Shown here in pieces: positions 9,443-22,282 of a stretch of DNA of 64,000 nt. The DNA lies in NCBI RefSeq assembly GCF_000350225.1, contig NW_005179069.1:200219-264218 (forward strand), given 5' to 3'. The position numbers and the translations under genes are program-made. The notes beneath the pieces were generated by a model. It searched no databases. It saw nothing but the letters and a program-made list of their open reading frames with translations, and was not told where the DNA came from. The first letter of the stretch is position 1. Each line of letters starts with the position of its first letter. The stretch is from Chondrus crispus. Its lineage: Eukaryota; Rhodophyta; Florideophyceae; Gigartinales; Gigartinaceae.

Positions 9443-11191
9443 TCAGGTGATTACAATCTTCAAAAAACGGTCTCCAAGAAGAGTAAGCGCAGAAGCAGCT
9501 TTGCGTCTCTCTGCTGCTCGCTTGGCAGAAACCGCCCGCCGCACAGAAAAAGAAGGAGGGAGAACAAATGGCTCACCATACAGAGATGCCCTGCGCTTTG
9601 CGCAAGCCATGTCCATCTTTTCCCTTTCCCTCCTTTTATTTGCCGCCTGTAGTGCATTTTTAGCCTCCGTGGCGGCTCTTTTCGCGCTCATCTCGTCAAA
9701 TTCAGCTTGTTTCATGGCTTCTTCGCACTCAATCATCTTCATTGCCTCACTGCCCGTCAGGTTAAGACCCTTGGATGTATCCAAGAAGCCTCGCTTAGGC
9801 ACAATAGGCTGAATGCCCATCTCTAACGGACATGCCAACCTTTTTTGCTCCAACAACCTCAGCATGTCGTCTACCTGCATCATCACACCACGATTTTGAC
9901 CGTCTGGATTGGGCGAGTCCAGTAGTTTTTGCGCATTAATTGGCCACAAGCCTGCCCTCTCGAATCCTGCGCAGATATTTGACAGCGTAAAGGACTTCTC
10001 GTAGGCGTCGCGTAGGATGTTGCAAAAGTCAAAACAGTCAAATAAATCATGGTGATTGACGAGAGATGTACTTTTCATGTTGGCTGCGATGTAGTGTTTG
10101 AACGCATCGAACACAGTAAGATCCAGAGGTTGCGTTTTACCTCTGGTATGCGCAGGTAGGCAATATGCAATCACGTTTCCCTCTCGCAGAATTCTCAACA
10201 CTTTAAGACTCATGTGGCTTCTGTAACCATCGTGCAGTAGCAATAGTTTGCGTCCGTGCTTGGTAAGGTCGCTGACATGTTTCACAAAACTCTCAGCCCA
10301 ACGGACAAAATTGCTTTTGCCAACCCCCGCTAACTCTTCCAGTGTGGTCACAATACTGCTAACTCTTCCCGTGTAGTCACAATACTGTGGCGCGGAAGAC
10401 AATCAGCCGAAGATCGCTTTTCAAGGCCACCGACCGTCCTCACAACACGATGGGATATCTTGGACCCCTTAAACACGAACAAAGGTCTCCCTTTTTCGCC
10501 ATTTGCAAAAATTACGGGGATTATTGTCACACGAGAGACATTCCTGAAAACAGGCAAGCGAACTTGATGCGGAGTGTTACGCGTTGTGAAAGAGCGGAGG
10601 CGTGTTATTTCGAAGGCTTCTTTCTCGGCTGTAACTCCAGCCTCATCGAGGTTGGCAAGAAGGGACGCGTCAATGTTGTGCTTGTTGATCAAGTCTTCTA
10701 TCGCGGCAATATGAGTAGTGAGGTTTTCGGCGTTGACAGAATCAAACCGAATACCTTCTTGACGTAGAGCTCTCGCAAAGGCAATGGACTTTTGATGGCG
10801 TTTTTTAAACAACCGCAAAAATCTATGTCCAGGTCTGTTGTTAGAAAATGGAAGCTTCTTGCGACGGTCTTCGTCCATTGAGAGACGAGGATCTCAACAG
10901 CATCTTTTATGGTTTCATATCCAATTGGATAACCATGGCTTGCATATTTCTTGATGAGCTCAATAACTGTATCATCCTCTTCGGCAGTGAGTGCCCGCCG
11001 GTTGTGCACAGAGCCGTTGACAACGGGGTATCGACACGTTTCACTCGACGAAAAAATGTGGACAAGGTAAGGTGGGCTATGCGTGCTGCGCTGCGCATCG
11101 TTGCACCTTCATTGACAGCTTCTACCGACAGGTTAAAGCGGGAGCGCACACGCACAAAATTTCGATGGATTCTCTGTTTTGAGATAGTCAT
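9443..11191 (-). pseudogene. Pogo/CENP-B-type DDE_1 transposase, frameshifted
   Basis: Minus-strand frames give, in order: an N-terminal helix-turn-helix region (SAARIAHLTLSTFFRRVKR, near 11,040-11,100); a second DNA-binding half (RPGHRFLRLFKKRH, near 10,800); the first catalytic Asp in ANLDEAG (near 10,640); the second in LLLHDGYRSHMS (near 10,220); the third in TQPLDLTVFDAFKHY (near 10,090-10,130); and a C-terminal Arg/Lys/Glu coiled coil ending at 9,443. All three catalytic Asp motifs survive. Frame changes are near 11,000 and 10,880, plus one caused by a 29-bp tandem duplication at 10,329-10,386. The element is the best preserved of the four pogo-like copies. TA target sites and inverted ends were not located. 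Confidence 0.85.
10329..10386. repeat. 29-bp tandem duplication inside the pogo-like transposase
   Basis: Two 29-bp units (10,329-10,357 and 10,358-10,386), each starting GCTAACTCTTCC, differ at only two positions. The length is not a multiple of three, so it shifts the frame between the two DDE-domain halves. Confidence 0.85.
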
Positions 11192-12541
11192 GCTGCTGGT
11201 GGTCTCGTAATTGCAGAGGTGAGGCAGTCTCCTGACGGAAGAGGTGGATATTTGGAGGCACGTGATATTTTATGGAATGTTGTTCTGGTCATGGTGTTTG
11301 GCAGTTCGCGAATGGTGCCTTTTTCTCATCTGCAAGAGAAAATGGATTGTGGTTTCGGTTAAGGTCATTGTGCCGCGAAAAACTGAAGCACGGAGTGCGA
11401 ACGTTTGACATTTCTACCGGCTGTGGCATGCGGTTTGGCCATTTAAGGCAGTACCTAGTTATATTTTCGATACTTTAGGGCTTGTTCTGAGTGTTCCAAA
11501 GTGAGGAACAGTGTTCCATTTGATGGGCACGCCCCTTTACTAAGAAGTTTTGCCCTAATTTTTGGTCAGCGTCGGAATTGTTCCGCCATTCTACTTTCTT
11601 TCATAATACTAAAACAAACAAAGATTTCTTCGTCCTGAACAAACCCGAATCCATCACGGGTCACAAGCAAGTTTCGTCTATCTCCAAAACGTGTGGATAG
11701 ATTTAACAACCAATCTGTCCATTCGAATCACCGATGCAGTATACATCTAGATGTCACAACGACATCTGGCAGGAAGAACTGCAGACTGGCGAAAAGCCCA
11801 CACAAAATAAGCGGACTGAAACTTAGTGCCTGAAGATATACTGACCCTCTTTAGACCCCTTCTCTGTACCTGCTCTAATCTGAACTCCGTTCCAAGCCAC
11901 CATGCATCCCGTTCCGCCACTGCTGCCACGCACGAGACTCGCTCGAAACCAGGACGCCATGACGCTATGACGCTCATTAGCAATGGCGCAATGGGCATTC
12001 GCAAAGCTGTAAGGTGGAGCGGAATCGTAAATTCTACCTCGCAAGCCTCATTACAGAAAAAGCCGTCAGCCAGTCGTTCGGCCCCCAGCGCTTTGTGAGA
12101 GAGACGAACAAATGATAGTACCAGTAGGGGTTCACCAAAGTCGAACGGAACTGGGAGGGCAAGCCAAACAAATTAAAACATTGTCCGATTCAGTCAATTT
12201 TTGCCATTGGAAAGCAGATGGCCTTGCCCATCCAGAATAGGGTGGCTTCTTAACCCTAGACGGTAGCCGACGTATAAATTCGAAACACATGGGAGTGCTA
12301 GCGTCGTCGATCTAGAGCCGCATGTCACTCGAAATTTGAACAACAGCTTTAATGGTCAATTGACCTATATCAACATAAAGTTAGTATCAAAAATCAAAAA
12401 CATTATCTCAAATTCTATTTCCCACGAACGACTTCATCGCTCTGTTAATGTCCAAATCTCGGCTTCCAGTTTTATACTCCCTCGCAATTCGGAGACGAAC
12501 GCCCAGTGGCCTCGGCAGAGTTTTTGATAGTCCATACCACC
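11192..12541. other. Intergenic stretch, no recognisable gene
   Basis: Short unrelated frames only (for example 11,747-12,098 on both strands). I see no conserved domain, repeat or RNA gene here. Confidence 0.5.
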
Positions 12542-13210
12542 CTATGCACAGGTCCATCGCATTGAATTCATGACGAAGCCGCTCGAGCCGTGTCGTTTAA
12601 CAAGTTGAGCGTCTTTGTAGGCGGTCTCTAAATCTTTCGTGCACTTCCACCTTATATTAAGGGCGTCACTACGACGCTTTTTTTGTGCTAGCTTTAAAAC
12701 TTCCTGACTTGTTAGAGAAGGACTTTCTCTGGTATCAACAAACCCCCACCCAGTACATATAGGCTTTAAACCCAGAAACTCGCGTCGCTTTTCTGTTCTC
12801 TCTTTCATGGAAACTTTTCCATTTCTTCAGTCGTAAGTATGGTGCCCGTATTGTAGCTCGACGAAGAGCAGTGTACATTAAGCAACGAACTATGATTGAG
12901 GGCCAGAGGTCGCTCTTCGCGAACCCAGACACGATATTCTTATAGGTCAGGGATTGACAGTAACTCTGCTAATATTCGCAAGTAGTAAAACACATCGTAG
13001 GTGTTTTCAGCAAAATGGGGATTTCATACGCTCTATACGGCAGCGTTTCGACTTCTTCGAATTGCTTTTGGTTATAGTTGAGAAGGCAACCGGGTAAAGA
13101 CAGTACGGGAGCTGTGTGGTAGGTTTAGTAATGAACCAAGAGAGTGGATCTCGAGGGATGTAGGCAGCCTCAAGAGTACTGAGACAAACTTGAAAGGAAG
13201 GTGTCAATTC
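12542..13210 (-). pseudogene. Pogo-like DDE_1 transposase, C-terminal remnant
   Basis: Minus-strand pieces include SGFAKSDLWPSIIV (near 12,890-12,930), which fits the 'GF..sGlwP.n' motif just after the catalytic core of DDE_1 transposases. Next come a GLKPICTGWGFVDTRE stretch (near 12,715-12,770), similar in place to the GFLDTSKG and GYVDTTFG segments of the neighbouring copies, and a Lys/Arg-rich tail. The frame changes several times. No catalytic Asp motif remains. The assignment rests on the post-core motif and on similar neighbours. Confidence 0.5.
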
Positions 13211-13479
13211 GGAATTTGGACGGGAAATTTTGTGGACACATTTGAATTTAATTTTAATAACGCGTTTATGCCCTTTTTAGCCCTGAAGTCAGAAGATATG
13301 TCCATTTCTGGTGCTCAATCTTAATTTTGGAATGAAATATCATATTTTTTGCTGGTTCAGCTTTTGGTGTGACTGTTCAGCTTTGGCCACACCATAGTTG
13401 TATCTCTTCTCACAAAGCTTGCCGAGCAGTAAACCCTTTTGAGCAATGCTCATGTGTCATACGCTGTTTCCATTGTTGT

Positions 13480-14668
13480 TAATGTTATGCTGCCCCCCGT
13501 CGGCTTCTCGTTCCCTTTCGTGACGGCCGGCCTGGTAATAAGTGGCTTCGTAGCTTTCGGGCTCGGCACACGGACAAGATTTCCTTTACTAAGCCAACCC
13601 GTCAGGAGGCCCTTTGCCTGCGGTTTTCCAGGCCAAATTGCTTACCGAACACTTTGAGAAGATTGAACTGCTAAAGATCGATCACAGCATCGACACAGAG
13701 CGTCCTACTAATTTGAATGAGTGTGGTGTCTCGCCAAGAAAGGATCTATGGGACCGCACTCAGCGCAAGCGCTTCTTGATAAGAGGTGCAGATCAGGATC
13801 TACACGAAGAAAGATGTGCGCATTCCGTTCGCATCGTACTCCTGCCGCCAGTTTCTGCGGGTGGTTCCTTGGCATCATGTCTTTTTGTACTGAAGGGTAA
13901 ACGAATGTCCCACAGGCATGCTCTGATAAGTGACTTGACGGAAACAGAGACTCCAGCAAGCAAGTTGCCGCTCCATTCCGTTGTTGCGTTGCGTTCAGAG
14001 CTCGGAGGGGTTCACTGGGCGAATTTATCTCTCTAGGCATGTCTTGACACCGTGAAGGATTTCACGACGGACGGGTAAAAGGTGCTACTTGTTTTTGACG
14101 GCTATTGATCACATATTTCGATGGATGTGCTGATGCTGTTCCGTGATAGCAACATAATTGCGTACCCATTACCTGCGCATACCTCAGGATAGACAAAAGC
14201 CATAATCTGTGTCGTGTTTGCGACGTTCAAACGTCAACTAAACAACCTTTTTAACATCTTCGGGTAGGGTAGAAACAAACCGTTGGATGTATTTGACATC
14301 TGCGCATTTATTGGTGAGGCCCATCAAGATATATTCAATGCGCAAAACATCAAAGCTGGCCTCAAGCGTGCTGGCTTGTGGCTTTTGGACGCTAACAAGC
14401 TCCTTTGTGTGCCGCAACCGCAGTCAGCTGCAAATATTTGTGATATTTTGAGCCCCCAACATCTGCAGGAGTTGTGTACAAAACCCAAAGCGATCCGCAC
14501 GGCTGTACCAGGAAATGAAGCGACTTTTAAACCCTACGGCTACGTTGATACAACTTTCGGAGAGGTTATGACCTCCCCAAATTTCATGACATTGGTTACG
14601 GCGTCGGCAAACAGGCGAAAGGCCGCGAAAAACGCCAAACGTGTTGTAGCACAGGGAAAGGCTGTAAC
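13480..14668 (+). pseudogene. Pogo-like DDE_1 transposase, cut by a solo LTR
   Basis: Plus-strand pieces in order: an N-terminal region with RDGRPGNKWLRSF (near 13,525-13,565); NLNECG (near 13,710), where the usual first catalytic Asp reads Asn; VLLVFDGY and SHIS (near 14,085-14,125), the second Asp motif; IIAYPLPAHTSG (near 14,150-14,190); the post-core GLKRAGLWLLDANKLL (near 14,355-14,405); and a tail with GYVDTTFGEV then basic residues. Several frame changes and stops are present. The basic tail runs straight into the LTR that begins at 14,669, so the LTR interrupted this element's 3' part. Confidence 0.75.
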
Positions 14669-15569
14669 TGTCATGCACTGAGAGAGAAGGGGTGGTATCC
14701 CCTCGAGCAGAGCGCGCGCGTTCGGGGAGCTCGTTGGGGGTTTTCGGGAGACCACACGTAAAGGAACCGGTACGGGGCTGGGCGCGATGCACAGTAGGTA
14801 ATGGAAAGGAAGGAAGAATTAATGGGTGTGCCCAGGAGGGGCGTAGGGCTAGGGACAGGTGTGGTAAAATTCCACACCGCGACCCCCCGGTGGGAGATGA
14901 GAACCGTCGAGACGGGCGGTTACTACTGTAGTAATCGTGCAATCGTGCTGCCGTGACCGGCCGTCCGGATGTAACACCACCGACCGGCTGCGCGTCACCG
15001 GCCACGTGAGCCTTCCCTCTTTTCGAGTCCTTCCGTACGGTTTGCGCTCGCGTGGGTTACCCAGCGGCGCGCGCTCCTTTACCTCTAACCCCCCTCGTTC
15101 CGAGTGGTCGGGACGAACGTAGTTATACCACAACAGGCTTGCGTACGCGGGTATTGTAACGGACCGGGGGCGCGCGCGGTAGAGATAGGTGGGACCTGAG
15201 CGAAGTAGATAAGCTCACGTAGTATAGCGGTAGGCTAATACGAAACGCGACGCTACAACTCCCAATTCCAAGGACTCTGGTCGTAGACCCAATGCTTCGT
15301 GACTCTTTACTTAGGGTCAGGCGTCGGCTATATACTAGCCGACGTCGGAATGATAATTAATTAAAATACAGTGCTAAATTAAGACAGCAGAGTATGCCGA
15401 GAAAGCCCCCGAGTTGTGAGGTATGATAGCCAGTACACGTGGGGAGATGGGCACAGTCACACGTGTCAGTTGGTACATGGGTACACGTGAGGGGATCCGC
15501 CCTGGCCCGGGATGCGGTCACGTGGACAGGTGTCCTGAGTTAGAAGCGGCGGCGTGCCAGTGCACTATA
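14669..15569. repeat. Solo LTR, family C, containing a nested solo LTR
   Basis: Ends are TGTCATGCACTGAG and CAGTGCACTATA, matching the ends of the second copy at 49,065-49,693. The 901-bp length reduces to about 623 bp once the nested insertion and its target duplication are removed, close to the 629 bp of the other copy. It includes a TATATA-containing stretch and several CACGTG-type sites. No clear 5-bp target duplication is seen around it (GTAAC on the left, CCCTT on the right), so an end may be altered. Confidence 0.8.
14860..15132 (+). repeat. Short D-related solo LTR nested in the family C LTR
   Basis: A 273-bp insert with inverted ends TGTGGTA and TACCACA is flanked on both sides by the exact 5-bp duplication ACAGG (14,855-14,859 and 15,133-15,137). 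Its middle resembles the family D LTRs (the CTGCGCGTCACCGGCCACGTG neighbourhood near 14,985-15,010), but it is less than half their length. It looks like an internally shortened relative of family D. Confidence 0.85.
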
Positions 15570-15815
15570 CCCTTCCTCGAGGGCTGGAACTGGGACAGGG
15601 GCTTAATTTGGGACGTTCTAGTAAATGGCCAGCAGTGAATGCATGGGACACGTTTCGCCCTCTATATTTCTCCCAAGTGTTTTCCAGCGAATGGGTCTCT
15701 CAAGTAAAGGCAACCTCGCTGGCAAAGAGCGGGAAATTCAAATCACAGCCATCCTAGCAGTCCACTGTCCTCCAATTTGCGAAGAGCGTCAAGACTAAAT
15801 TTGATATAGAACGCA

Positions 15816-16500
15816 GTGCCTCCATCAATGAGACGCCAATCAGCATTGCACAGACAGCGGAAAAGACGTGCTATTCAGGAGAAGAAGAGTCGCGAGAAGG
15901 CTGCTGCTCTCTTGGAAAGGAGGGTTTCCATTCGCAATGTCGCCTCACAATGCAAAATTTCGAAGTCTACAGCCGGCCGATTCCGACATGCCCTCAAAGA
16001 AAGTGACACTGAGCATTTGTCCAAATTATTAAATCTTCTGGAACACCAGCGTGGTAGGGCTACAGTATGGAAAGCATCAGAGGCCGTTATGGTAAACGAA
16101 AAGCTGATATTTGCCGCAGAGCACGGATTTGCTGTCGATAGTACATGATTGAAACAAACGCTTCAAAAATTATGCGCCGACGGCAGATAGGGCTACATTA
16201 ACTCTTTACCCTCTGATGCAGCTATAAGGATGTATCATCTCCAGTCGCTCGTACATCTGGTGCAAGTAGAACCGTGCTAGCATGCGGATCGCCGGCCGAG
16301 CACCTAACTGTCGCCGCGATGGTGGAGCGCCGCGAACGTAAGACGGCCGAGAAGCTCCGATTACAGGACGAAAAAGCCGCTATAAAGGAATCACGGGCTC
16401 GCGAGAGGCATTTAGCCAAAGCGAAGTTGGCTGACGGTAAGAAAAGGAAGGCGGAGAACCCTACCATAAAATATTGGCAAACAAGGGGAAGGAACAACTT
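15816..16500 (+). pseudogene. Pogo-like transposase with the catalytic core deleted
   Basis: Plus-strand frames give an N-terminal helix-turn-helix part (SIRNVASQCKISKSTAGRF, near 15,930-15,985) and the second DNA-binding segment HGFAVDST then LKQTLQKLCADGR (near 16,125-16,190). After about 70 bp comes the typical charged C-terminal coiled coil (VERRERKTAEKLRLQDEKAA, near 16,322-16,380). The whole DDE nuclease between them is absent. Stops lie near 16,147 and 16,190. It could be a non-autonomous deletion derivative once mobilised by a full-length relative. Confidence 0.7.
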
Positions 16501-17378
16501 CAAGCTACCGCGAAGCGGGCTGTGTCGAAAGAGGGGACCAAGGAGGTGGTGAAGCGTCGCAAAACGTCGCCTGGGGCACTGTCAGTCAGTTCTGAGCAGC
16601 AGCATTGGCACTTCTGGAGCTGGCGGTTGGACAAAGTTAGGTTCAGGTCAAAAAGAGTGTCCCAAATAAAGCCTTTTTTACCAATGAGGACAGTTTGATT
16701 CCCTTCTGGGTTTTCTCGCTCTGCTCCGATGCGGTGCATGCAATGAGACAGCAGCCCTTTCGAGTTAATTGAGCATTCCAGGTGGTAGCGCTGAGGCACA
16801 TCACAGCTTTACGCTGTCCAGGTATTGACAGTCGGCACATTACAGAATGAAATGCGTCCGAAATTAAGCCCTCCGGGAAGGGTAGTGCGTAGTGTATACA
16901 GTGACAGAGGCACGAAGGCGTCAAATGGAGCGGCAGAGGACAGAGTTGATCTGGGATATGTAGGTGCTCGTCGAGCAGCACTTTGTGGCAAGTCTGTCGA
17001 TGTCTACAAGAACGGGCTTCGTTCTTTACACTTTCGTCGAGCTGACGCTCGACACCGAGCCCCTTATCAACATGCAAGTCAAGCAATGGGCGAATTGGCA
17101 TGAAAATTTGGTACATATTTGTTGTGTTTTAATTGGCCATTTTACCTGGATGACCGACCATAAGAAGGGAAAAGGTACGTTTCTGAAATGCACCTTTCTA
17201 TCATAAAATGTGCTGAAGTGGCAATCTGCTTCTATTATATGTCTACGGAACACAGATGTCCTATTCGTCAGGTTTAAAACGACTCCAGAACCTTCAAGAT
17301 TGTTAGATGGCTTTCAGTTTTCTGTTTAGATTTTCGGCAATGACCGAAATTTTGTGGCATACCTCCTTTACGTACCAC
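16501..17378. other. Intergenic stretch, no recognisable gene
   Basis: Overlapping short frames on both strands; none matches a family I know. No repeat seen. Confidence 0.5.
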
Positions 17379-17536
17379 TGTAGAAGAAATGACACATGAA
17401 GTGCCGCCAACACGATAGTGGGCGGCACGGGGCTGCGCTTCCAGCACAACTCCGTGTCTAGCGAAGTAGATGTAGTACAAGTAGAGACAGAGAAAAAGGC
17501 ATAAGTAAAGGGGTCACCGGATTCCTAGCTTCTACA
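17379..17536 (+). repeat. Copia 5' LTR
   Basis: A short LTR of 158 bp with inverted ends TGTAGAAG and CTTCTACA. It aligns along its length with 22,283-22,434. It is followed by GGTCATGGTTCC, a possible primer-binding region. Confidence 0.8.
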
Positions 17537-20033
17537 GGTCATGGTTCCCTCTGGATCACTGCACACAATCTAACCCCTGACGCCTATATCTCAACCTTCT
17601 CCCCTCTTCCACCAAGACGGTGCTCCCAATCTAACCCACACGCCCTGCTCGGTACATCACAAGGCAATCCCTAACACACTTTCCTCATAACTTTGTCTCC
17701 ACAGACGCACTACGACTGACCCAACTGCACCAACAGGACCAGCCCTCAACGAACAAACCGCAAAACTACCTCCCCGCGCCTCCGCTGCCCATCCAAATCT
17801 GCAAGCAACCGCTGCCACTTCAACAACTCCGAACCCCTCAACATTCGCAACGCCATTGCAAGTACCTAGCGCTGTTGTTCCCAAACTACCAACCGCCATC
17901 ACACCGCCCTTTGTACACTCCCTGCTCCATTCGACCGAGGCTATCAATTCATCGAATTCTTCACCTTCAAACATTCTTGCTCACACTCGTCCCACAACTA
18001 CGAAATTACCATAATGGAGAAAACGAGCTACCAAAGATCGATCTTTCCAATGCAGGACTGTGGGTGTTAGCACTTCGGTCAACAGCCTTTGCCCACAAAT
18101 CTTTCCATCACATCTCTGGGAATCTCACCCTTCCCACGCAGTCTGTGGCCCTCGCAACATTCCAACAAAAACACATTCTCGTAGGAAGCATTCTGGCGTC
18201 AGTTCCGCCACCCATCCTAAACCTCCTCATCACATCTTCATACGACCCCAGTCCTTTTGATCTACTGAACGACATCAAAACCCCCGTCGATACAGATAAC
18301 TCCTCAGACCAAAAAAAAGGAAAACTCGAGCCCGAGCACTGTACTTTCGAACCGGGGATGACTTCGGAAGAATACGTCAGATCTCACACCAAAATCCGCT
18401 CTCAAATGATGGCAGCACTTTACCCTGACACCAGTAACCCCACAACTACAGTGGAGTTTCTGATAAACGGGCTCCGGGTGAACCCTGAGACCGCGCCGAT
18501 GAGACTTCAACTGCTTGCACTTGCGCTAACCGACACCAAATATTTCACACACAAATTTAACCGCATCACAGCCTACAACACTCGCGTACCCGGGCCGGAT
18601 CAGCCATATCATTGCATCCATCTGTCCTCCATAATCAGTTCCACTCTCACCGTCGACCTCGTCACGCTTGGCTCTACCGCACACCGCGACACCAGAACAC
18701 TGCAAGATCTATGCACTTCAAACCATGCCAACATCACATACGACGAATAGTTCTCTATCCACAGCACTCGGATGTTTACTGCCGTGCGCCAGATCACACT
18801 CGCTACATAAACCGAGGAAAAGCTACGCGCCATGCCCCGTCTCGCTCTTCGCCGCCGCCTCGTGCACGCCTGGTTCAAACCTTTTCCAATGATATAGCAG
18901 CGAGCAACCATCAGGATAAGGAAAACGCTGCACCTCAAGAGGATTCAACCTCGTTGGAAAGTCCTAAGATTTCGGACGAACTAAAAATCGTGACAGGTAT
19001 GTTCATACTGGACAGTGGTGCACACCCTTCTCACACACCACGCCCCACCTCAACCACGCCACCACTCAGACGCGCTGTAAGAACCTGAACAGTAGCTAAC
19101 CAGACCTCCGCTTGCTCGCACCGCGGAATTATTCAGATGCAGACTAATTTGAGACACCCGCTACGACTTGCACCAGTGGTCAACCCATCCATCCAAAACA
19201 CATTGATAAACGTACACGATTTAACCAGGAGCACTGGAAACGTCACCTCTAGCAAGTAATGCACCTTCTTTTACATCCAATGTGGTACTTGCGTCGGTAA
19301 GCACCTTGGAACTCAGCTATGAAAGCATAATTTTGGACCAATATCGCTAAAACAACCATTCAGGACCAGTTGATGGCAGTGCCCGCACCATCGCTATAAA
19401 GTCTACAAGACCTACTCAGCCCCTACAAAATCGCCCTCCGATCCAACCACTGCTTCCCAAAAGCAACAACGCACCTCATTTTGCGCCTCTCTCGCGTCAC
19501 TGTCTCGGCCATGAACACTAAACACAGCCTCACTTTGACAAATCGCTGTAATACCTCGTCCATGGAACGCAGGCCCCTCTGCTCACACACAACTATTTCT
19601 CCAATGGCACATGAAATTGAACCACGTGATCCCGCGTGCTATACCAGATATGGTAAGAAATGAGACATTTCTCGGACCACCAACTGCCCTGAAACGCACT
19701 CCCCCTCCAATAACATGCAGGTCATGCGCGCACGGTAAACAGCGACCAAGACCGCATAATACCACTCTTCACACTCACCTCATTAGCAAATTCTTCAGTT
19801 CAGATACTTGCGGACCACTCACACATACCCCCATCCATGTAAATAACCACTTTCTGACGTTCATTGATGCAGCTCCCGTTTTCTTATGGTCCGATTCCTG
19901 AAATCCAGACGGGAAGTCGGCTCAATCCTCCCCAAATTACAACACAGTTTCTATGCTATCGGTTTTCTGACACACACTCCCGGCACCGACAATACTTTGG
20001 AGTACTGCTCCGTTTATGCTAGAGACAAATAAT

Positions 20034-20081
20034 CACAGACTGGTATCAAGCATGCTATGTCATGATTGATACCAGTCTGTG
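20034..20081. repeat. 16-bp perfect inverted repeat with 16-nt loop inside the copia element
   Basis: CACAGACTGGTATCAA (20,034-20,049) is exactly inverted at 20,066-20,081. It is followed at once by GAGTATATATGC, a TATA-like run. It lies between integrase and RT. A nested insertion end or a regulatory hairpin are both possible. Confidence 0.75.
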
Positions 20082-22282
20082 AGTATATATGCATACGGAG
20101 TTTTTGTGCACAACAACTCCACACCAGCCACAAGAAAACTCTCTGCCTGAGAGGATAAACCAAACTCTCATCAATGCTGCCAGAGCTTCTCTACAGCACG
20201 CCGCCCTCCCATTAGTGTACAGGGAGGACGCCGTGCACGACGCAGCCTACAAATAAAAAATCCTCAATCACAGCACCACCGGCCATAGCCCTCATGAGCT
20301 CTGGTACAAGAACAAAACCCAATCCAACCCGCCTCTTCACATTTGGGCAACTTGGAACAGTTCTTATACAGGCTCAAAAGTCGAATCTTAAAGCAAGAGC
20401 CATGCCTGTACGATGCTATATAGGAATATGAGTTACTCTTATTAGCTTCGGGCACGTCCACAATGGAACGTCCCATACTGTCCGCGCCACAGACTTCGCT
20501 TCCTACAACAAACTGATGGATCCTACAGATATTAAAACGCACATATTCGCAACCACAGCCCACTCCATCCCCACCACCATTACGCACACAACTCCTGCTC
20601 CCACTTCTCTTTGGATAGCCGGACAGTACCCGGACCCCAAACAATATGCTATTGCCCACAACAAGGAATCACGGACGCTTGACGACAACAACGTCATGAA
20701 GTGGTTTCCTTTAGCATCAACCCCCAGATCTGCCCCACTGGTCCCACTCAAAGTCACTTACCGTTACAAAAGGGTACCTGCGACACTCATACAATATAAG
20801 GCTAGGGGAACCGCTCGTGGTGACAGAACAAAACCAGGGATACATTATGACTCTGACAAAACATTTACATCTATGGCAGACCGTTTTACCATTCGCAAGA
20901 TTATGTCCCTCTCGGCGATAGACAAATGGCCCAATCGCTATTTCGACATTACAGCAGATTATGTTTATGAAAAGTACCCCATGGGCGGTAACGATTGTAT
21001 CAAGTAAATGCCTCGTTTCGATGGATCTCTTGCGCCCCCAAACCATATTGGAAAACTAGAACGCAACTTATCCAGTCCATCACCGGCCTCGCATATCTAC
21101 TTCACGGCACTAACCCGCCATTTTATCAAACACGGTTATTCGCAATCCGCCGTCGATCCATGTTTCTTCACGACGTCTAAAGACAACTACACTGTCAGCG
21201 TATCAAAATCTATGGACGACTTACTCCCTATTTCTCCTACTCTAGAGGACACTACGGAGTTGTATCACATCTTGTCCCGCAAATACAACATTAAGAACCT
21301 CCGATTCCCCGCTTTCTATCTAAAATAGCACATAACGCCCACAGATGACGGTACGATTCACATCCGCCAGGGACACGCTGTTCGCCAACTCTTGACAAAG
21401 CATAACATGAACAAGTGCAACGCTAAGCCATCACCCTCTCTTCCAAAAATCAACAATGAATCCCACATTGCCACTCCTCTCCTACCCGCTGCCACATCCT
21501 TATCTAACCATCAAATACTAGGGGATCTCAGATACTTCTGCGATAGCACTAGGTTCGACAATTTCCCCCCTGTCAACCGACTTGCTTCATACATGAATAC
21601 TACGCACACTGCGCACTGGCAACAAATGAAGTGGCTCCTTCGCAATTTGGAAGCTACAGCAGAACACGGCATATCTGACTATCCTCATTCATCCCTCGCA
21701 CTCACTTCTTACATATATGCAGGCTACGCAAACGCCAAAGACAAGATATCTCTCTCCAAAATAGTACACGTTCTCAATGGCTCACTGGTCTCATGGACCT
21801 CTTCATGCAAAGACACGACATCGCTTTCTACGGGTGAGGCCGAATATTTTTCCGCAACCCTAGCAACGCAGCAGACAAACTGGCTTCGCCGACTTTTAAT
21901 GGACCTCCACATCTCTCTCCTAAACCCGAAAACCTAAATATCAGCAAGCAAGCTGCCATCCGCATTGCCCTCAAATCAGGACCCACCAAACGTCGAAAGC
22001 ATATCGCCATACAACACCACAACCTTCGTGATCATCTTGAGAATAAAATGATAACCGTAAATGATATATAATCGGCAAACAACCTTACCGACTTATTCAC
22101 AAAACCTGTCGCGAAAATACCATTCTCCGAACTAACATCAGCCTTGAATCTTACCTAACACCCCCTCTTCAGTCCTCCTCAATTCCCACGCAACGTCCCT
22201 GGGGACTGACGGAGCGCACAAGTTCTAGACACTTCCAAGACACTTCGTCATCGACAGAGCGCGTAAGTGTACTAAGTACCAC

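Noticed and set aside
14664-15574. Target-site duplication around the outer C-family LTR
   Set aside because: Flanks GTAAC and CCCTT do not match.
16643-17116. 157-codon minus-strand frame as a gene
   Set aside because: No motif, overlaps equally long plus-strand frames, and lies in transposon debris.
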